NCBI RefSeq assembly: GCF_028389875.1
Contig: NC_084663.1
Span: 204,817,876 to 204,881,875 of the forward strand
Length of the DNA: 64,000 nucleotides
Source: Rhea pennata
Lineage: Eukaryota; Chordata; Aves; Rheiformes; Rheidae
Direction of reading: 5' to 3'
Under the pieces are notes generated by a model. The model was given only the letters and a program-made list of their open reading frames with translations, was not told the DNA's origin and ran no database searches. A program made the position numbers and the translations under genes. This document shows, piece by piece, positions 1-17,729 of this stretch (positions are counted from its first letter, which is position 1; the number at the start of each line of letters is the position of its first letter).

Positions 1-736
1 TCAATGATGCCTTACAGTTCTCCTTTCCTTGTAATCACTTTTTTTTTTGTGATTACTACTGTATTTCTACAAAACCTAGAATATACAATTTAGGATCTAA
101 TTGGTATTCTCTTGGTCAAGAGAAAATCTCTGCCAAAGGAAAGCTTAGATATTTTTCTCTTTCTGTGTGGAGAAAAGATCTTTGGAAAAATACTGCTAAC
201 TGATTCATACTGACTCTTTACATGGACATGATAAGCATTCATAATAAGGGCTTCTGCAAAATCAGTTATAAGTCATGTGGTATTTTCTTTCACTAGAAGA
301 GAGTTAAGCTTCCAAATACAGTAAATCATCTTTTTATTCACATTTCCTCTGTTGCCATACGCCTATTTCTATGCTAGCTAGTCAATATTGTTGTGCAATT
401 ATTGACAGGCTGAAGCTTGCCTCTCAGATCTTTAAAAGTGAACTTTAATTTGGAATTTCTCCTGGAAGACAGCACAGCTGCCAGACACAGTGCTGGTTTA
501 TAAACAGCACAGAATTTGCATGAACTCAGTAACGGCTATTGATAGTTAAAAAGGATGCTGAAGACTGAAGAGAGCAGGTTTGTCTTTCTCCTAGAGAGCA
601 GATGCGATTACCTTGGAGTAGTGCCTTGGGGGAGTGTAATCGGCATAAAATGAGCACGTCAGACTAGCAATATTATGCAGCCCAGTGGGCAGGGACCCTT
701 GTTCAGAGCATGTGTAAGATGGGAGCTTGCTGGAGA
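1..736. other. GPR83 upstream flank, no gene seen
   Basis: AT-rich sequence with no recognised exon, repeat or CpG island. It precedes the TATA-type promoter of GPR83. By mammalian synteny MRE11 would be expected beyond the left edge, but none of its exons were recognised here. Confidence 0.5.
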
Positions 737-743
737 TATAAAA
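737..743 (+). promoter_or_regulatory. TATA box of GPR83
   Basis: TATAAAA lies 238 bases upstream of the GPR83 start codon, in a non-CpG context. A start site about 25-30 bases downstream (about 765-770) would give a 5' leader of about 205 bases. The position is inferred from the motif; no transcript evidence was available. Confidence 0.6.
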
Positions 744-850
744 GTAGCCAGAAGCAGAGAGAGAAGCACATACTGAGTGCACAGCAGAGCAGCGCTGTGG
801 TTCAGCACGTGAGTTGTGTTCCCAGTTGCCTCTGTATATCATTTATAGCC

Positions 851-5388
<4,538 letters not shown>

Positions 5389-5600
5389 ACAGTGCCCCTG
5401 GCAAAACTATAAGGACTGTACCTGGGTTTGACTAGAGCTAAAACAGTGTGAAGATGTGGAGCCCTGGACTACTAACAGTGACAGTGCAGGCACACATGAT
5501 GAAATCAACCAGCCGAGCTCTGCAGAAGGTAATATAAAAGAGTTAACTCTTTGATGCAGGCTGATAATAAAGGGGAAGAAAGCAAACTCTTGCTAGGAAA
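5389..5600 (+). other. Probable GPR83 3'UTR
   Basis: Sequence between the GPR83 stop codon and just past the first good poly(A) signal at 5566-5571. A longer 3'UTR cannot be excluded, but a CR1 insertion begins at about 5795. Confidence 0.5.
5566..5571 (+). promoter_or_regulatory. Poly(A) signal of GPR83
   Basis: AATAAA 178 bases after the stop codon; the first canonical hexamer downstream of the GPR83 coding region. Confidence 0.55.
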
Positions 5601-5794
5601 GAACTCTTTTTGTGTTTCTCAAATTGCCTTTGGATCTCTTTGCAGGAAGGGATTCTCTGCATGTACGTCACTATGCTATCTGCATGACTAAGCCTTTTTA
5701 CCAGTGGGTCTTTGTGTGTGTTTTGTCAGTATTTAAATACTAAAGCAACAATCTAATCACATCAAAGCCCCTCTTTCTTCTTTAAGTCTCTTAA

Positions 5795-7562
5795 TAACAA
5801 CATGGTCAACCCAGTGCAATTGGGTACAAAGTCATCACTCCTGAAGGATACAGAGAAGGCAGAGTTACTGAATGTCTTCTTTGCTTCAGTCTTTACTGCT
5901 AAGGGCAGCCCTCAAGAATCTCATACCCTGGAGATAAGAGAGAAAGTCTGGAGAAGGGAAGATTTCCCCTTGATCGAAGAGGATAGAATTAGAGATCTTT
6001 TAGGCAAACTTCACATCCACAAATCCATGGGACCTGATGGGATGCACCCATGAGTGTTAAGGGAGCTGGAGGATGTTATTGTTAGGCCAATCTCCATCAT
6101 CTTTGAAAAGTCATAGAGAACAGGACAGATGCCTAAGGAGTGGAAGAAAGCTAATGGCACTCCAGTCTTCAAAAGGGGCGAGAAGGAGAACCCAGGAAAT
6201 TACAGACTAGTCAGCCTCACCTCCATCCCCGGAAAGGTGATGGAACAGCTCATTCTGGATGTCATCTCTAAACATGTGGAGGAAAAGAAGGTGATCAGGA
6301 GTAGCCAGCATGGATTCACCAAGGCAAAATCATCCTTAACCACCCTGATAGCCTTCTCTGGTGGTATGACTGGCTGGGTGGATGAGGGGAGAGCAGTGGA
6401 AGTTGTCTACCTTGACCTCATCAAAGCCTTCCACACTGTCTCCCATAACATCCTCCTACATAAGCTCAGGAAGTGTGGGTTAGATGAGTGGACAGTGAGG
6501 TGGGTTAGATGAGTGAACAGTGAGGTGGCTTGAGAACTGGCTGATGGGCAGAGCTCAGAAGGCTGGGATCAGTGGCTCACAGTCTGGTCGGAGGCTTGTA
6601 GCTAGCGATGTCCAAGGGTCAATACAGGGGTCCAGTCTTGTTCAGATTATCCATCAGCAACTTGAATGAATGGACAGAGCGCCTCCTCGGCAAGTTTGCT
6701 GATGATGCTAAGCTGGGAGGAGTGGCTGATACACCTGAGGGCTGTGCTGCCATTCAGAGAGATCTGGACAGGCTATAAAGCTGGGTGGAGAGGAACCTCT
6801 TGAATTTCAACAAGGGTAAGTGCAGGGTCCTGCAACTAGAAAGAAAAAAAAATGTATGCACCAGTTCGGGGTGAGCAGCTCTGCTGAGAAGGACCTGGAA
6901 GTGCTGGTGGATGACAAGTTGACTATGAGCCAGCAATGTGTTCTTGTGGCCAAGAAGGCCCATGGTATCCTGGGGTACATTAGGAACAACATTGCCAGCA
7001 GGTCAGGGGAGGTGATCTTGCCCTCTACTCAGCCCTGCTGAGGCCTTATCTCAAGTACTGCATCCAATTCTGGGCTCCCCAGTACAAGAGAGACATGGAG
7101 CTACCATAGAGAGTCTAGCGTAGGGCTACAAAGATGATTAAGGGTCTGGAGCACCTCCCTTATCAGGAAAGGCTGAGAGAGCTGGGCCTGTTTAGCCTGG
7201 AGAAGAGAAGACTGAGAGGGGATCTTATCCATGTCTACAAATATCTTAAGGCAAGGTCTCAAGAGGATGGGGCCGGATTCTTTTCAGTGGTGCCACGCAA
7301 CAGGACAAGAGGCAATGGGCAGAGATTGAACCACAGGAAGTTCCGCCTGAGTATGAGGAGGAGTTTCTTCACTGTGAGAGTGACAGAGCACTGGAACAGG
7401 TTGCCCAGAGAGGTTGTGGAGTCTCAGTCTCTGGAGGTATTCCAAACTCACCAGGATGCGATCCTGTGCAACATGCTCTAGGTGACCCAGCTTGAGCAGG
7501 GTGGTTGGACTAGATGATCTCCAGAGATCCCTTCCAACCTCAACCATTCTATGATTCTGTGA
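5795..7562 (+). mobile_element. CR1 LINE copy A, 5'-truncated, inactive
   Basis: About 1.77 kb of the 3' part of a CR1 non-LTR retrotransposon. It starts inside ORF2 upstream of the reverse-transcriptase core (FFASVFT, GPDGMHP), includes the [14 protein letters not shown] block of RT motif A and the C-terminal and 3'UTR segments, and ends with the CR1 signature (CCTTCCAACC, then ATTCTATGATTCTGTG). Coding capacity is broken: TGA after GPDGMHP, a 25-bp tandem duplication at 6476-6525, a +1 frameshift at 6613-6643 and a TAA at 6776-6778. It is a sibling of copy C at 22665-24115, which shares the last two lesions. Confidence 0.93.
6476..6525 (+). repeat. 25-bp tandem duplication inside CR1 copy A
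   Basis: Two 25-base units (6476-6500 and 6501-6525) beginning TGGGTTAGATGAGTG differ at one base. Copies B and C carry the unit once, so the duplication is private to copy A and arose after its insertion. It shifts the reading frame. Confidence 0.85.
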
Positions 7563-8486
7563 ATTGGGGGCTGGCAGGTCCTGATCTATTCAGAAAGAAT
7601 GAACAGATCTATTTCGCAGATCCACGTTTTTCTTTGCAATACCCTCAGGGAGGTGAATGGTTAGATAAACACTGAAAAATCTTTTATATCGAAAGCATTT
7701 TTCCTAAGTTAGATTTGAAAAGAATGAGAGAAGTGGTGCCTATTCCTTGCATAAGTTGATGTTAATCAACAATTTCTTACTACAACACCTGTTGGCAATG
7801 CTGTATCACACTGAATTTTTCTTTCGTAAAATAGCCATGAATATTCAGAAAGCTTTTCTTCAAGTAAAGATCTAAAACCCCCAAAATACTTTTGAGAACA
7901 TTGAACATACTGTTCGAAGTTTGAACAATGATGATTAAACACTATTTTTAGTTTGGACTAGAACCCTTTGATCAGAGTATCTCTGAATTATTGTTAAGTG
8001 ATAGCTAAAGAGTCCCACAGTTTGACTTTTTAATTTGTCTTTGCATTTTGCTCTCTCACTTGCAGAGCATCTGGGTACTTTTCAGATTAAACATCAGTTC
8101 ATAAATCTCCTTTAGGAGAGCAGATGATATCTAAGGCAGCAAGTAATAAAAGAGGAACATTTCTCTGCAAGTTACTCTCTGGTGATTGAACAATTTTGGT
8201 GCATAAAAAGATGATTGAGATGTGCCTTCATTGAGTTGCTATGTTAAGAAATTGATATTCTGTCTAGAGTAGTTTGCAGAATTTGATGTTCTGAGCAGCA
8301 GAAAATCTGATTCTGAACAAGGGAAACAAAAAAAGACATTCCAGAAATTGTATCTTGTATTGCACTGGAAAGAAACAATTTTCCCTATTCTGTGGAAATT
8401 AGTTTGAATGTCACTCTAGAGAGCCCCATTCCACATTCATTGCTTGTAGCAGCTAGTGGTGAAGTGAGAAAAATCTTCTTTTCTTT

Positions 8487-8512
8487 AAATGACTATAAAT
8501 GACTATAAATGA
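8487..8512. repeat. 10-bp tandem repeat
   Basis: Unit AAATGACTAT is repeated twice, followed by a partial third copy. Confidence 0.7.
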
Positions 8513-10062
8513 AAAAGGAGAAACTATTCTTCACAATGTCATGTAATAAATTTACATTTGTGAAATCATTTCAAGGCTTATGAAGGTTTTTCACATACGA
8601 AAGAGAATAAAACAACTGCCATTTCTTGCATCTAACCTGTTTTTCCACATCACTGCATGTTTTACTTCCTCTATGTCCTCTTGCTTTTTCTTTCACAGGT
8701 ATTATAAGTAGCTTTGAATTCAGTATTATATTGTTAGTTCTTTATTAAGCACCCAGGAGTCAGAATATTTCATATCAATGATGTGCAAAATCAGAGCTTT
8801 CTTCCTACCTGCTTTGATTCCATATGCCATATCTCCTTTACTCTCTTAACATCTGCAATATGTCAGCAGGAGGATCTAGACATGGAGGGTCCATGACCCA
8901 CACTCCCCAAGCTAGTGACAGCAGATCTTGATTCTCTTCCAGCAAATAAATCTTTAGGAATATTGAATATCTAACAAAACCGTTACCACATACTTAGAAG
9001 AGAAAAGTAGTGGTGGGATATATTTAGAATGACAGTAATCTTGGATATATTTTGAACTGTTACAAATCAAAATCATTCCTTATTTCAGTTGCTCAAAATG
9101 TAGCCCATATGTTCAGTGTAAGTTTTAAATATGCCAAAGCATGTGGGAGAAGCCAGGACCTAAGCCCATTTCTACTCCAGAAGAAAGAAAGATGATGATG
9201 GAAAGAGTATTGGAAAATCCCCTTAATATTAGTGTGGGAAGATAGCCAATTCCTTCCAAAATCTGTTCAGTGAACATTATCCTTTCATTTTTTTCCCTTT
9301 GTCTCTTCCTTCTTTGTAATTACACAGCTCTGGTTTAATTAATTTCAGAGTCTCTCATAACCCCCTGCAGCCATCCTTTCACTTTTTAACTATTATAACT
9401 TCTCTCTTGCATACTTAAGTATTTCCCGGGGAAGAGAAAATGTGTGTTTTCATATATGTGGAAGGGATGAAGCAACAATGTAGCTGCTGCATTTGATTCC
9501 CTCTGTCAAAAGAAAAATAGTCTGTGTTCACATGCAGTTTATAGGAACAAGTTTCACTCAGTGGTAGCAAGGCAGGGGAGAAGAGACCTGAAGAGAAAGC
9601 ACAGTGAGGAGGGAGTGTGTGACAGTGGCAGGCAGCAGGATGGAGATTACGACACATGGTAAAGTGAGGGCATGAGGAAAGGAGATATATGGAGCCTATG
9701 CTATTCCCATCTTAATTTTGTCACAGATTTTGTAAATTTTGAACCAAACCATTTCAATGATTATGTCTTTGTCATTTTGTACTCATTAATAAAAATCTTT
9801 AATTAACAACAATCTACTTGAATTTCTGTAATAGTTTTACTCAGCTCAGACTAGGAATAAACAGATGAACTTCCCCATGGGGGGGTAGAAGGAGGAGATC
9901 TAGAAGAGATCAAGAGATCCTTCCAAAAAGCATTCTTTCTTCTTTCTTTATCCAGACAAGCAAATGATTAGGGTTGTGTTTGGATTTACCTACACAGTCA
10001 CCTCGGTTGATGAGTGGAAAATGTGTGTGCTTTTTTTCTTTTTTTTAAAAAAAAAACATATA

Positions 10063-10095
10063 ACATTTACATTTACATTTAAACATTTACATTTG
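10063..10095. repeat. (ACATTT)n short tandem repeat
   Basis: ACATTT units, interrupted once, next to a T-run/A-run switch at about 10031-10057. Confidence 0.75.
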
Positions 10096-12210
10096 AAAAA
10101 AAAAAGGGTCTGCAAATAGAGAAATTAAAATATTTTAAATCTTTACAGTATCCAATAGTTGCAGGATTCTTTTTGCTCATGAAGGGTCTGAGATAGAAAA
10201 GCTACCCTGGAGATCAACTTCTGAAAGTTAGAATTTTACTAGTAATTTGATCTTCTACTCTGATCCTTCATAGCATTTTCACTCTTGTGAATGAACATGT
10301 GCCACTCACGGCTTCAGCCAGATCAGCACTACAATGGGGTCTGTCACATCAGCATCACCTGCTGGCTCGAAATACTGGAGTGAGCACACATCTAGGTGAC
10401 TCTCCCTCAGAAAATCAATACAAGGAATTTTCAAAATATGATTCTGCTATTGTCAACACCATCAAAGGGCTGAGGGATAAATCTTCTTCTATATTCTGGA
10501 TTCATCTCTCTATGCTTTAAACCCTTTATTTTCTTGTTTCTTTCCTTCCCTTTCAGTAAATGTGATGTATAAATGTTATATCTATAAGAGCTTCCAGGAT
10601 TAGATTATTGTATTTAGCTTTGTTTGGGATAAGGGATTCTGGTCTGAACTCAAATGGGATGTTCTTTCTGAATCTGAAGGTAACCTTTTGTCAGCTTAAG
10701 GAATATTCTCTGCCTTTGGGTGCAGTTAAAAATCCTTTGAGTAACTACATACTTAGAAGCTTGTCGGAACACTGAAACACAAAATTCTCAAACGTCCAAT
10801 TACCCTTGTGCTTGCTCCAGCTAGATCTGAGCAGGGCTCCTGCTGTTACAACTCTGGGTCCTGTACCCCAGTGCTGACCAGAGAACCCTTCTCCTCCCGA
10901 CTCTGCCCAATGCCTTGATGGATCAAGGCAGAGGGGAGAAATAAAAAGTCGATTTAAGTACAGGTGATAAGAGAGATGGGCCTGGCAAAAATTGAAGAGG
11001 AGATGGATTGGACAGAGTTCCTTAATGGCCTGATCTAGCACTGAACTAAAGGTGTCCAGTAAAAAGATGAGTTTTAGAGAAAATAGGACAGAAAAATGCA
11101 GAAAGACAAACTCATGGTTAAAGTAGTTGAAATGGTGTCCTTGAAAACTGACTTGTTTACCTGTCTGTATTTAATACACTGTACTACAAAATGTACCTGA
11201 TGTGCTACAGGGAAATTTCTGATGAGCATTTGCTAATGCTAATTATGTGTTCTTCATTTTGTTCATATCTGATTTGGGATTCTGCAGAAGCATTTTGCAT
11301 ACACCAGTGCTGCTCAAATCAATGGGGGCTGTGCTCTGAGCACAGGAAGTGCAGTATAAGGCTAGCTATTCCGAAACCATCAAATCCTAGGCAATTTAAA
11401 TCGGGCATCCAGACTTCATGGGTATTTCATTCTACCTCAGCTGTGCTGCTGATCAGAGGGATTCTTTTAAAAAGTAAATAAGGTCATTTACACAGCGTTC
11501 AGATGCCATCTTGATTAGTTTGAAAAGTTGGTCTGAGTGATGAAGAAATGAGGTATGTGCACAGGGCAGAGACTGTCTTCTTCCCCTTTCCCTTTTGTGT
11601 ATGTTTGTCTGCTTGACGGAGCCTGACTTTTTGTTACTTATATATCGTGCAGTGATGCACAGCCATCAGACAGTTGGTTTAGTAAGTAGCCTTAGAAAGA
11701 CAGATCAGCAAGGGTAGACTGTGAACTGACCAGTTTCTTAAGCAAGCCTGCACCACTACTACCAGCCAAACTGTGAGCACTTGGCAAAAGCCTCCGAGAA
11801 AACCATTCTGTGTCTGAAGTAGCGACTGTGAACATGAGACAGGGCCACCTACTGAATAATATGTATGCAAAGCACTGAACAGTTAGTTGGAGCTTGTTAG
11901 AGGGGAGACAGCCTAAGTGCAGGAGTTGTGAAAAATAAAACATGATCTTGTAATTAGAGATTGTATCATCTGTCATATGGATGAGGGAGCTCAATTAAAG
12001 TTGGACAGGTAAAGTTAATGCCAGCATTTCCTAAACTTTGAGAGTGTGTCTCTGCAACTTTGACGATTTTAAGATAATGTTGTGATTTTTCTGTTCAAAG
12101 GGAAGTTATTTGTATTGACAATACTGTTTCCTTGAAATATATTGTAAGGCTGCAGGTTTTTAAAAATTAACTTGCAGATCCTATGACTGGTAAATATTAA
12201 TTCTCTGTTC

Positions 12211-12263
12211 CTATATTCTATATATAGAATATACATATATATACACATATATATATATATGCA
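12211..12263. repeat. (AT)n-rich microsatellite
   Basis: Alternating TATA/CATA tract of about 50 bases. Confidence 0.8.
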
Positions 12264-12434
12264 TGCTAGGTGCTTTATCCATTTTCTCCATGTAGAATTG
12301 TACAGACAACTTGAAAGGGAGCAAAGATCAAGTTTCACTTGACAGTTTGTTGTATTTTGACTACTACTCAGGGATGAGAAGTCCTTGAAGCCTTTCTTGC
12401 ACTCATTCATGTCAGATGAGGCTTTTCCCTTTAA

Positions 12435-12477
12435 ACTTCCCTTCCCTTCCCTTACATTCCCTTGCCTTCCCTTTCCC
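12435..12477. repeat. (CCCTT)n pentanucleotide repeat
   Basis: Imperfect tandem CTTCC/CCCTT units; strongly pyrimidine on the + strand. The apparent ORF on the other strand is translated repeat. Confidence 0.8.
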
Positions 12478-13221
12478 AAAAGAACCTAAACCAGAAGAAA
12501 GAATCTGTACATTAATTGCATTTAAAAACATATTACAGGTTGATCTTTTATTGAAAAAGTTTAATTGTGTAGTCAGAATGCTCTCACTCTTCTGAAGCAT
12601 CATATATATCTTACAATAAGCAAAGATTCATTGTTTTAGACTGTATAACAAAGACTTCTGAAAACTCTAATCTGGGGGTTCCTCAAGTTTGGTGTCAGAC
12701 TTGGCAATCAAGAATCTATTTTTTCACAGAAGAGAGATTTGCTGATTTATGAAAATGAAAGCCTTTTAAGACATCTTGCAACGAAAAACTGAGCTACCTT
12801 AGCAGACAAGTCATTTGTGGCCATCTATGTTTGTCTTGGCCTCAGTTCCTCTTATTTATTCTACTTAAATAAATAGAAATAAAGTAGGTAATAAACCTTT
12901 TTTAGATACATTAGTATAGCTACTGTATTCTGACATGAGAAACACTTCTTACCATCAGTCAAGAACTTTAACTTTCCCTAATGAGCTTCCTTCAGCCCTT
13001 TGTGGATCCCAGCATCTCCTGGCCCTGCAATTCTTCTCTGCTTTGGTAAATCTCAGCCATCTTTTATACACTCAGTATTTTTATTTTCTTCATTCTATTC
13101 AGTAAAGTTATTCTTGAATACCAGCTAAACATCTTGATTAACTGCATATTCTTTTCCAAACACCAGATGAGTCACACTTGTACTGAGAATACATTAAAGA
13201 GACAATGAACAGAAGCGTCTG

Positions 13222-13345
13222 CTGGATGAGAAGAGACTTCAAGGGGAAATCTAGTCCAGTCTTGCTGCTAGAAGATCTCTGGTTGATGTTTGTCCAACCT
13301 ATTTAAAAAAAAATGTCTGCTGAAAGAAGTTCCTCGGTCATCCCA
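13222..13345 (-). mobile_element. Old CR1-type LINE 3' fragment
   Basis: The phrases CTAGTCCAG and TTTGTCCAACCTATTTAAAA match the layout of ancient CR1/L3-like 3'UTRs read on the minus strand. The piece is heavily diverged and its edges are approximate. Confidence 0.45.
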
Positions 13346-16300
13346 ATGCTGATGAGGTATGTTAGTACGAGGGTATCATGACTCTAGACGATAAGAAAAT
13401 TATTAAAGGACTACACTACTGCTGTACCATGGCATCTGAGCAACCCTTCTTCTGCTCCATCAGTGCCCTCTGCTCTGCCTCCACCTCCAACTCAAGCTGG
13501 GATGATGCTACAGCACAGCATTTGTATCTCAGCAGCTGCAGGGGAAAGAGCTGCGGGTGGCCTGCTGTCTCTCCCAGCCCATGGCACAGCACCTGGGCAA
13601 AGAGTAGAAGTGCTGCAGGCACATTCTGAGGGGTTGAATGGCATGTGCTGGGGTGCACAAGTGGGTGGAGAGGGAGAAAGTTCCTCAGAGGCTTACACTG
13701 GGTGCTGTACCTCATGAGATAAGGAAGTAAAAGGATTCTCTGTATTCCAAGGGTTATAATCATTCACAGACAAATTTTGGTCATCCACTGGCATGAGATC
13801 ACTTGGGCACTGAGGAACTTGTGGAAAATGAGGAACTGAGGGAAGGGGCTCTTGCCCCAGCCCTGTGGATCTCACCACCACCAGGTTGCTGCAACACTTT
13901 CTAGTACCAGTGCTAGACAAGAATATGTTATTCCACAGCTTTGCTACTTTGCCAATAAAGCTTTTTCTAAGCATTCAAGCTAAATGTCACTGTTGCAAAT
14001 GAATCTGATGGCTTCTTCTCCATGCCATCTGTAAAGGGCAGTCTCTTGCTACTTTTTCTTAAATGAAGACTTTCCTATTGTTTTCTGTCTCTCTTCTGCA
14101 TCTATTAGAGTTCTTCCAAATATTCCTTGAACGTGACATGCCTTTTATATTCTGCACGTTTTTCTTGAAATGTGGTGCTTGAACAGAATGGCATATCTCA
14201 GGTACTTCCTCACCTGCTCCAAGCAGAGCAGAAAAGTCATCACTCTGCCTTACATATGACACTCTTGCTAATGCATTCCAGACTGATGGAGGAATTTGGA
14301 TAGGCAGGCTGGGGTTTTGGGGGATCTTTTTATGCAAAAGCACTACAGAGATAACTTCCTAAGTTTAAATCCACAGTAATCCCATATTTTTCTACACTCT
14401 TAATGTCTAGCTGATTATTACCCATTTGATTTCTCCTTCATAAGTGTAGTTGTTCTTTTGCATTTTTCTTAATTTCACTTAGTTGAGTTCAGACCACTTC
14501 TCAACTGATTTGTGCTCTGTAGTCCATCATCCATCTCTGTACTGAACAGAACAAACCTACAGCGCCCCACTTCCAGAGCCTTCCCAATTAAATCCTTGAA
14601 TTCAAACTTATTCCAGACTCTCCATCATAGTATTTAACATACACTTCGGATAGGCTGAAGTCCCCAGGGAAGTAGGCAAGATCTGTGTCAGTCTCAAGCT
14701 CTTTAGTGGTAGAGAACAGTTGCCATTGCAATCTGACAGTGGTGCTCAGCAGAAAAAATCCACAACTGCTTTATTCTACTACATGGGTTTCTTTGTAACA
14801 GCAGAATTTCTGTTGCAGCCAAATAAATTACAAGAGCCAGCTCCTTAGTAGATATAAATGGAGTATTTTTCTTTACATATGATTTGCTATGGTTGCTATA
14901 ATTAGCAATAAGGCAGGATAAGAAACTGTGGTATGACTATCCTGGAGCACTGGAGGTTTGGAGAAGCTGGATCACAGATAAAATTCTTTTATATCACATG
15001 AGTTTACAAAATCACTACTTCTTTAACACAGTTTTTTCAATGTATAGCTTAGTGCCAGAAATCAGCTTGCTGTTCTGTAACAGAGGAGAAACTAAACAGA
15101 AAAATACCACGTGCTATTTCCCAATATTAGCATGTTGCATCTCATGGCAATTCAGATATGGTCCAGATATGATTTGGTTTCATAAAGTAAAAATCTATTT
15201 AGAATAGAAGGGACTGTGCATCAGTCATCTTGTCTGTAATTTAATACATAATATTAATACTTCATAACCAAAAAACAGTTTGTCTTACCCAAAGGAAAGC
15301 AACAGATAGCTGAATCATTACAGCTGTATCTGCTGGAGGCAGGAATATTTCATGGAGTATAGGTAAAACTGTTAGAACACAGCATAATCAAATCTTTTTA
15401 CTATGACATGCACAAGGAAGCCAAGACCACCTGAAATAACCTGGAAGTATCACCTAAGAGAAAGATTACAGACTTCTCCTAGATGGAAGAAATGACTCTC
15501 AGATTTTGTTGACATTCTTTGTGACTGCAATACAGCCTTCTTGTTTTCATCTGCAGTCAGTAATATATTCTTGTCTCAGTTGATGGAGGTGAAAGAGGGC
15601 TGCTAAAAATACAGCAATTTCTTGGAACTTCATTAACACTAATCTGTCTCACTCATATTTTTCAAGGTATCAAGTGCCATCTCCAAACTATCTTTATTTC
15701 CACTGTTCTTACAGGAAAGAAACTGAGAAGTTCCAGAGAGTCAACAATCACACTTCTCTGATGGGTAGAAACCTCTTCTTAATTCTCTTAACAACCACAA
15801 ATAGCTAATACAAATGTCCTACAGTGTTTTTTTTTTAATCTCTGTATCTCAAAGCACTTTACAAAGATTGATATCCTTGTCTACATTTGTGCACTATATA
15901 GAGAGAACAGTTACTCACCCCATCATCCAGTTACTGAGAGTCTTAAACTTTGCCATATTGAATGTGAAACTTCAAGATGTTTTTCATGTCTTTTGGATGG
16001 ATTATGATTAAAATGGTCTGAGTATGCCCTGCACAGAAGTCATTAATAGTGTCATACCCTAACATCTTTGACTGTTGATCTACAAAGTCATGCCGAGTTC
16101 AGCAACACTGAATGAAGCTCTACAGCTTTGAAATGCGAGTATGTACACCTGCAAGCACTGAGCCATGCATGGACTTGCCAGGTTCATTTCAGCTCTGTTC
16201 TCTGTACTCATTTGCATGCTGTAATCACAGCTGTCACAGAGCCCAGGACAAGTAGTGCACTGAAGTTAGGCCTTGCTGAACTTCAGAAGAAGCAACAAGC

Positions 16301-17729
16301 TGCTACAGTAAACTGTCAGATGAAAAAAATGTGTTTCAAGAGCTTCCAGGATACCTGACTCCTCTAAATAGATTGACTTGCAAACAGTATCTGGACACAT
16401 AGATAAAGCTTTATAATAGCAGTTTCCCAATAAATTATTCAGAACTATGTTATTCATAAATCTCTTGAGTCCTGGTGAGACAGTGCAGTCAGTTCAGCTG
16501 CTGAAGCAGTCTGCCATCCTTGCACTGAAGTCATTGAGCTGTGACAGTTTGCACCAGCAGAGGCATGGCACCATGTAGCTGTTCTCTGAGGCCTGACTGC
16601 AAGATTCTGTCACAGTCTAGCATGGCCTGTAGTCTCCCAAAGCCATCTATGGCTGGTACATCGTGATTCTAACTTACTCTCTTATTTCCCTTTTATCACT
16701 GATGCTAGAGGAAGAGAGGTCCTTCCCATACCAAGCAACCCACAGAATCCCTGCATGCTGCAGCCCAGCAGAACAGCAGCCCCTTCTCCTTCCTGCGGGA
16801 CTACATGGTGGGCTGAAAATGGCAGGATGGAGGAGGACAAGGTGAAAACCCATTGAAACTTTGGTTCCATCCCTCCTGCTGCTCTGTAGACTTACAGGTT
16901 GTATTTTACCAAGGACTGTAGTAAGATGGATAGTCCAGTCCTGCGAGCCCTACATCTGTCTCAAAGCCTGGATCCACAGGAGCTGACATCCTGCTATAAC
17001 AGGGAGCTCCACAGCTGCTGTCACCTGGCCATGAGTGGTTGATCTCTGCATGCTGAAGGCTCAGGGCCAAATGTGAAGTACAGGCCAGAAGCCCCATACC
17101 TGTCACTTTGCATCCTCTGTGTGGACCCACAGGAAGGGTCCAGCTTCCCTACTTGTTCAGCGCATCTGGAGAGCCTCACAACAGCATCCCAAAGCTGAGT
17201 GCTGTCCTGGTCTCCGGGAGGTGGACACAAGAGTTTTCCTAATGTGGAGTAGTGCAGAAAGGTTTCTAAGCTAAACGAGCAGGACTTCAGATTTCAGCCT
17301 CTCATTTTATTGTTTATATTTTGGTCTGTGCCAAGAGCTCTTCAGACTGACCAGTGCAAGTGCAGTAAAATAAGTGGTAGATCTCCCTAAATTAATTTAC
17401 AAGTGAATATCTAAGTTGTTTTAGATGTTAAGAGGCCTGTATCAGTCATAAAATAGCAGGTAAAAAGAATGAGAATAGAAAAGGAAAAGCCGGACACAAC
17501 CCAACCCCTGCAGCATCTGGTGTGACAGGCACTCTGGGAGTTTGTGATGTATATTTGTTGAACAGAAATGAAAATTTGGCCTCGAGTGCAAAATCACTTC
17601 GGCTGGTGCTGTGAGAGCAAGATGGATGGGCACAGAGGTGGGGTTGCTTGGCAGGTTACATTTCAGGTGGGAATGATTCACAGAGCAGCTTAGCCTGAAA
17701 AACAAAATAATCTTGCTTCTGAGTTTGCA
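13346..17729. other. Intergenic, no gene recognised
   Basis: No exon, RNA gene or recognised repeat was found. A 115-codon minus frame at 13416-13763 overlaps plus frames of similar length and has no family motif. Confidence 0.55.

Larger units (their letters stand above)
7563..13221. other. Intergenic, no gene recognised
   Basis: AT-rich sequence between CR1 copy A and an old CR1 scrap. The open frames are short, lack family motifs and lie in AT-rich DNA without splice-consistent neighbours. It holds only simple repeats at 8487-8512, 10063-10095, 12211-12263 and 12435-12477. Confidence 0.6.

Noticed and set aside
13416-13763. 115-codon minus-strand frame overlapping two plus-strand frames
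   Set aside because: No family motif, no splice-consistent neighbours, and frames of similar length on the other strand indicate chance.
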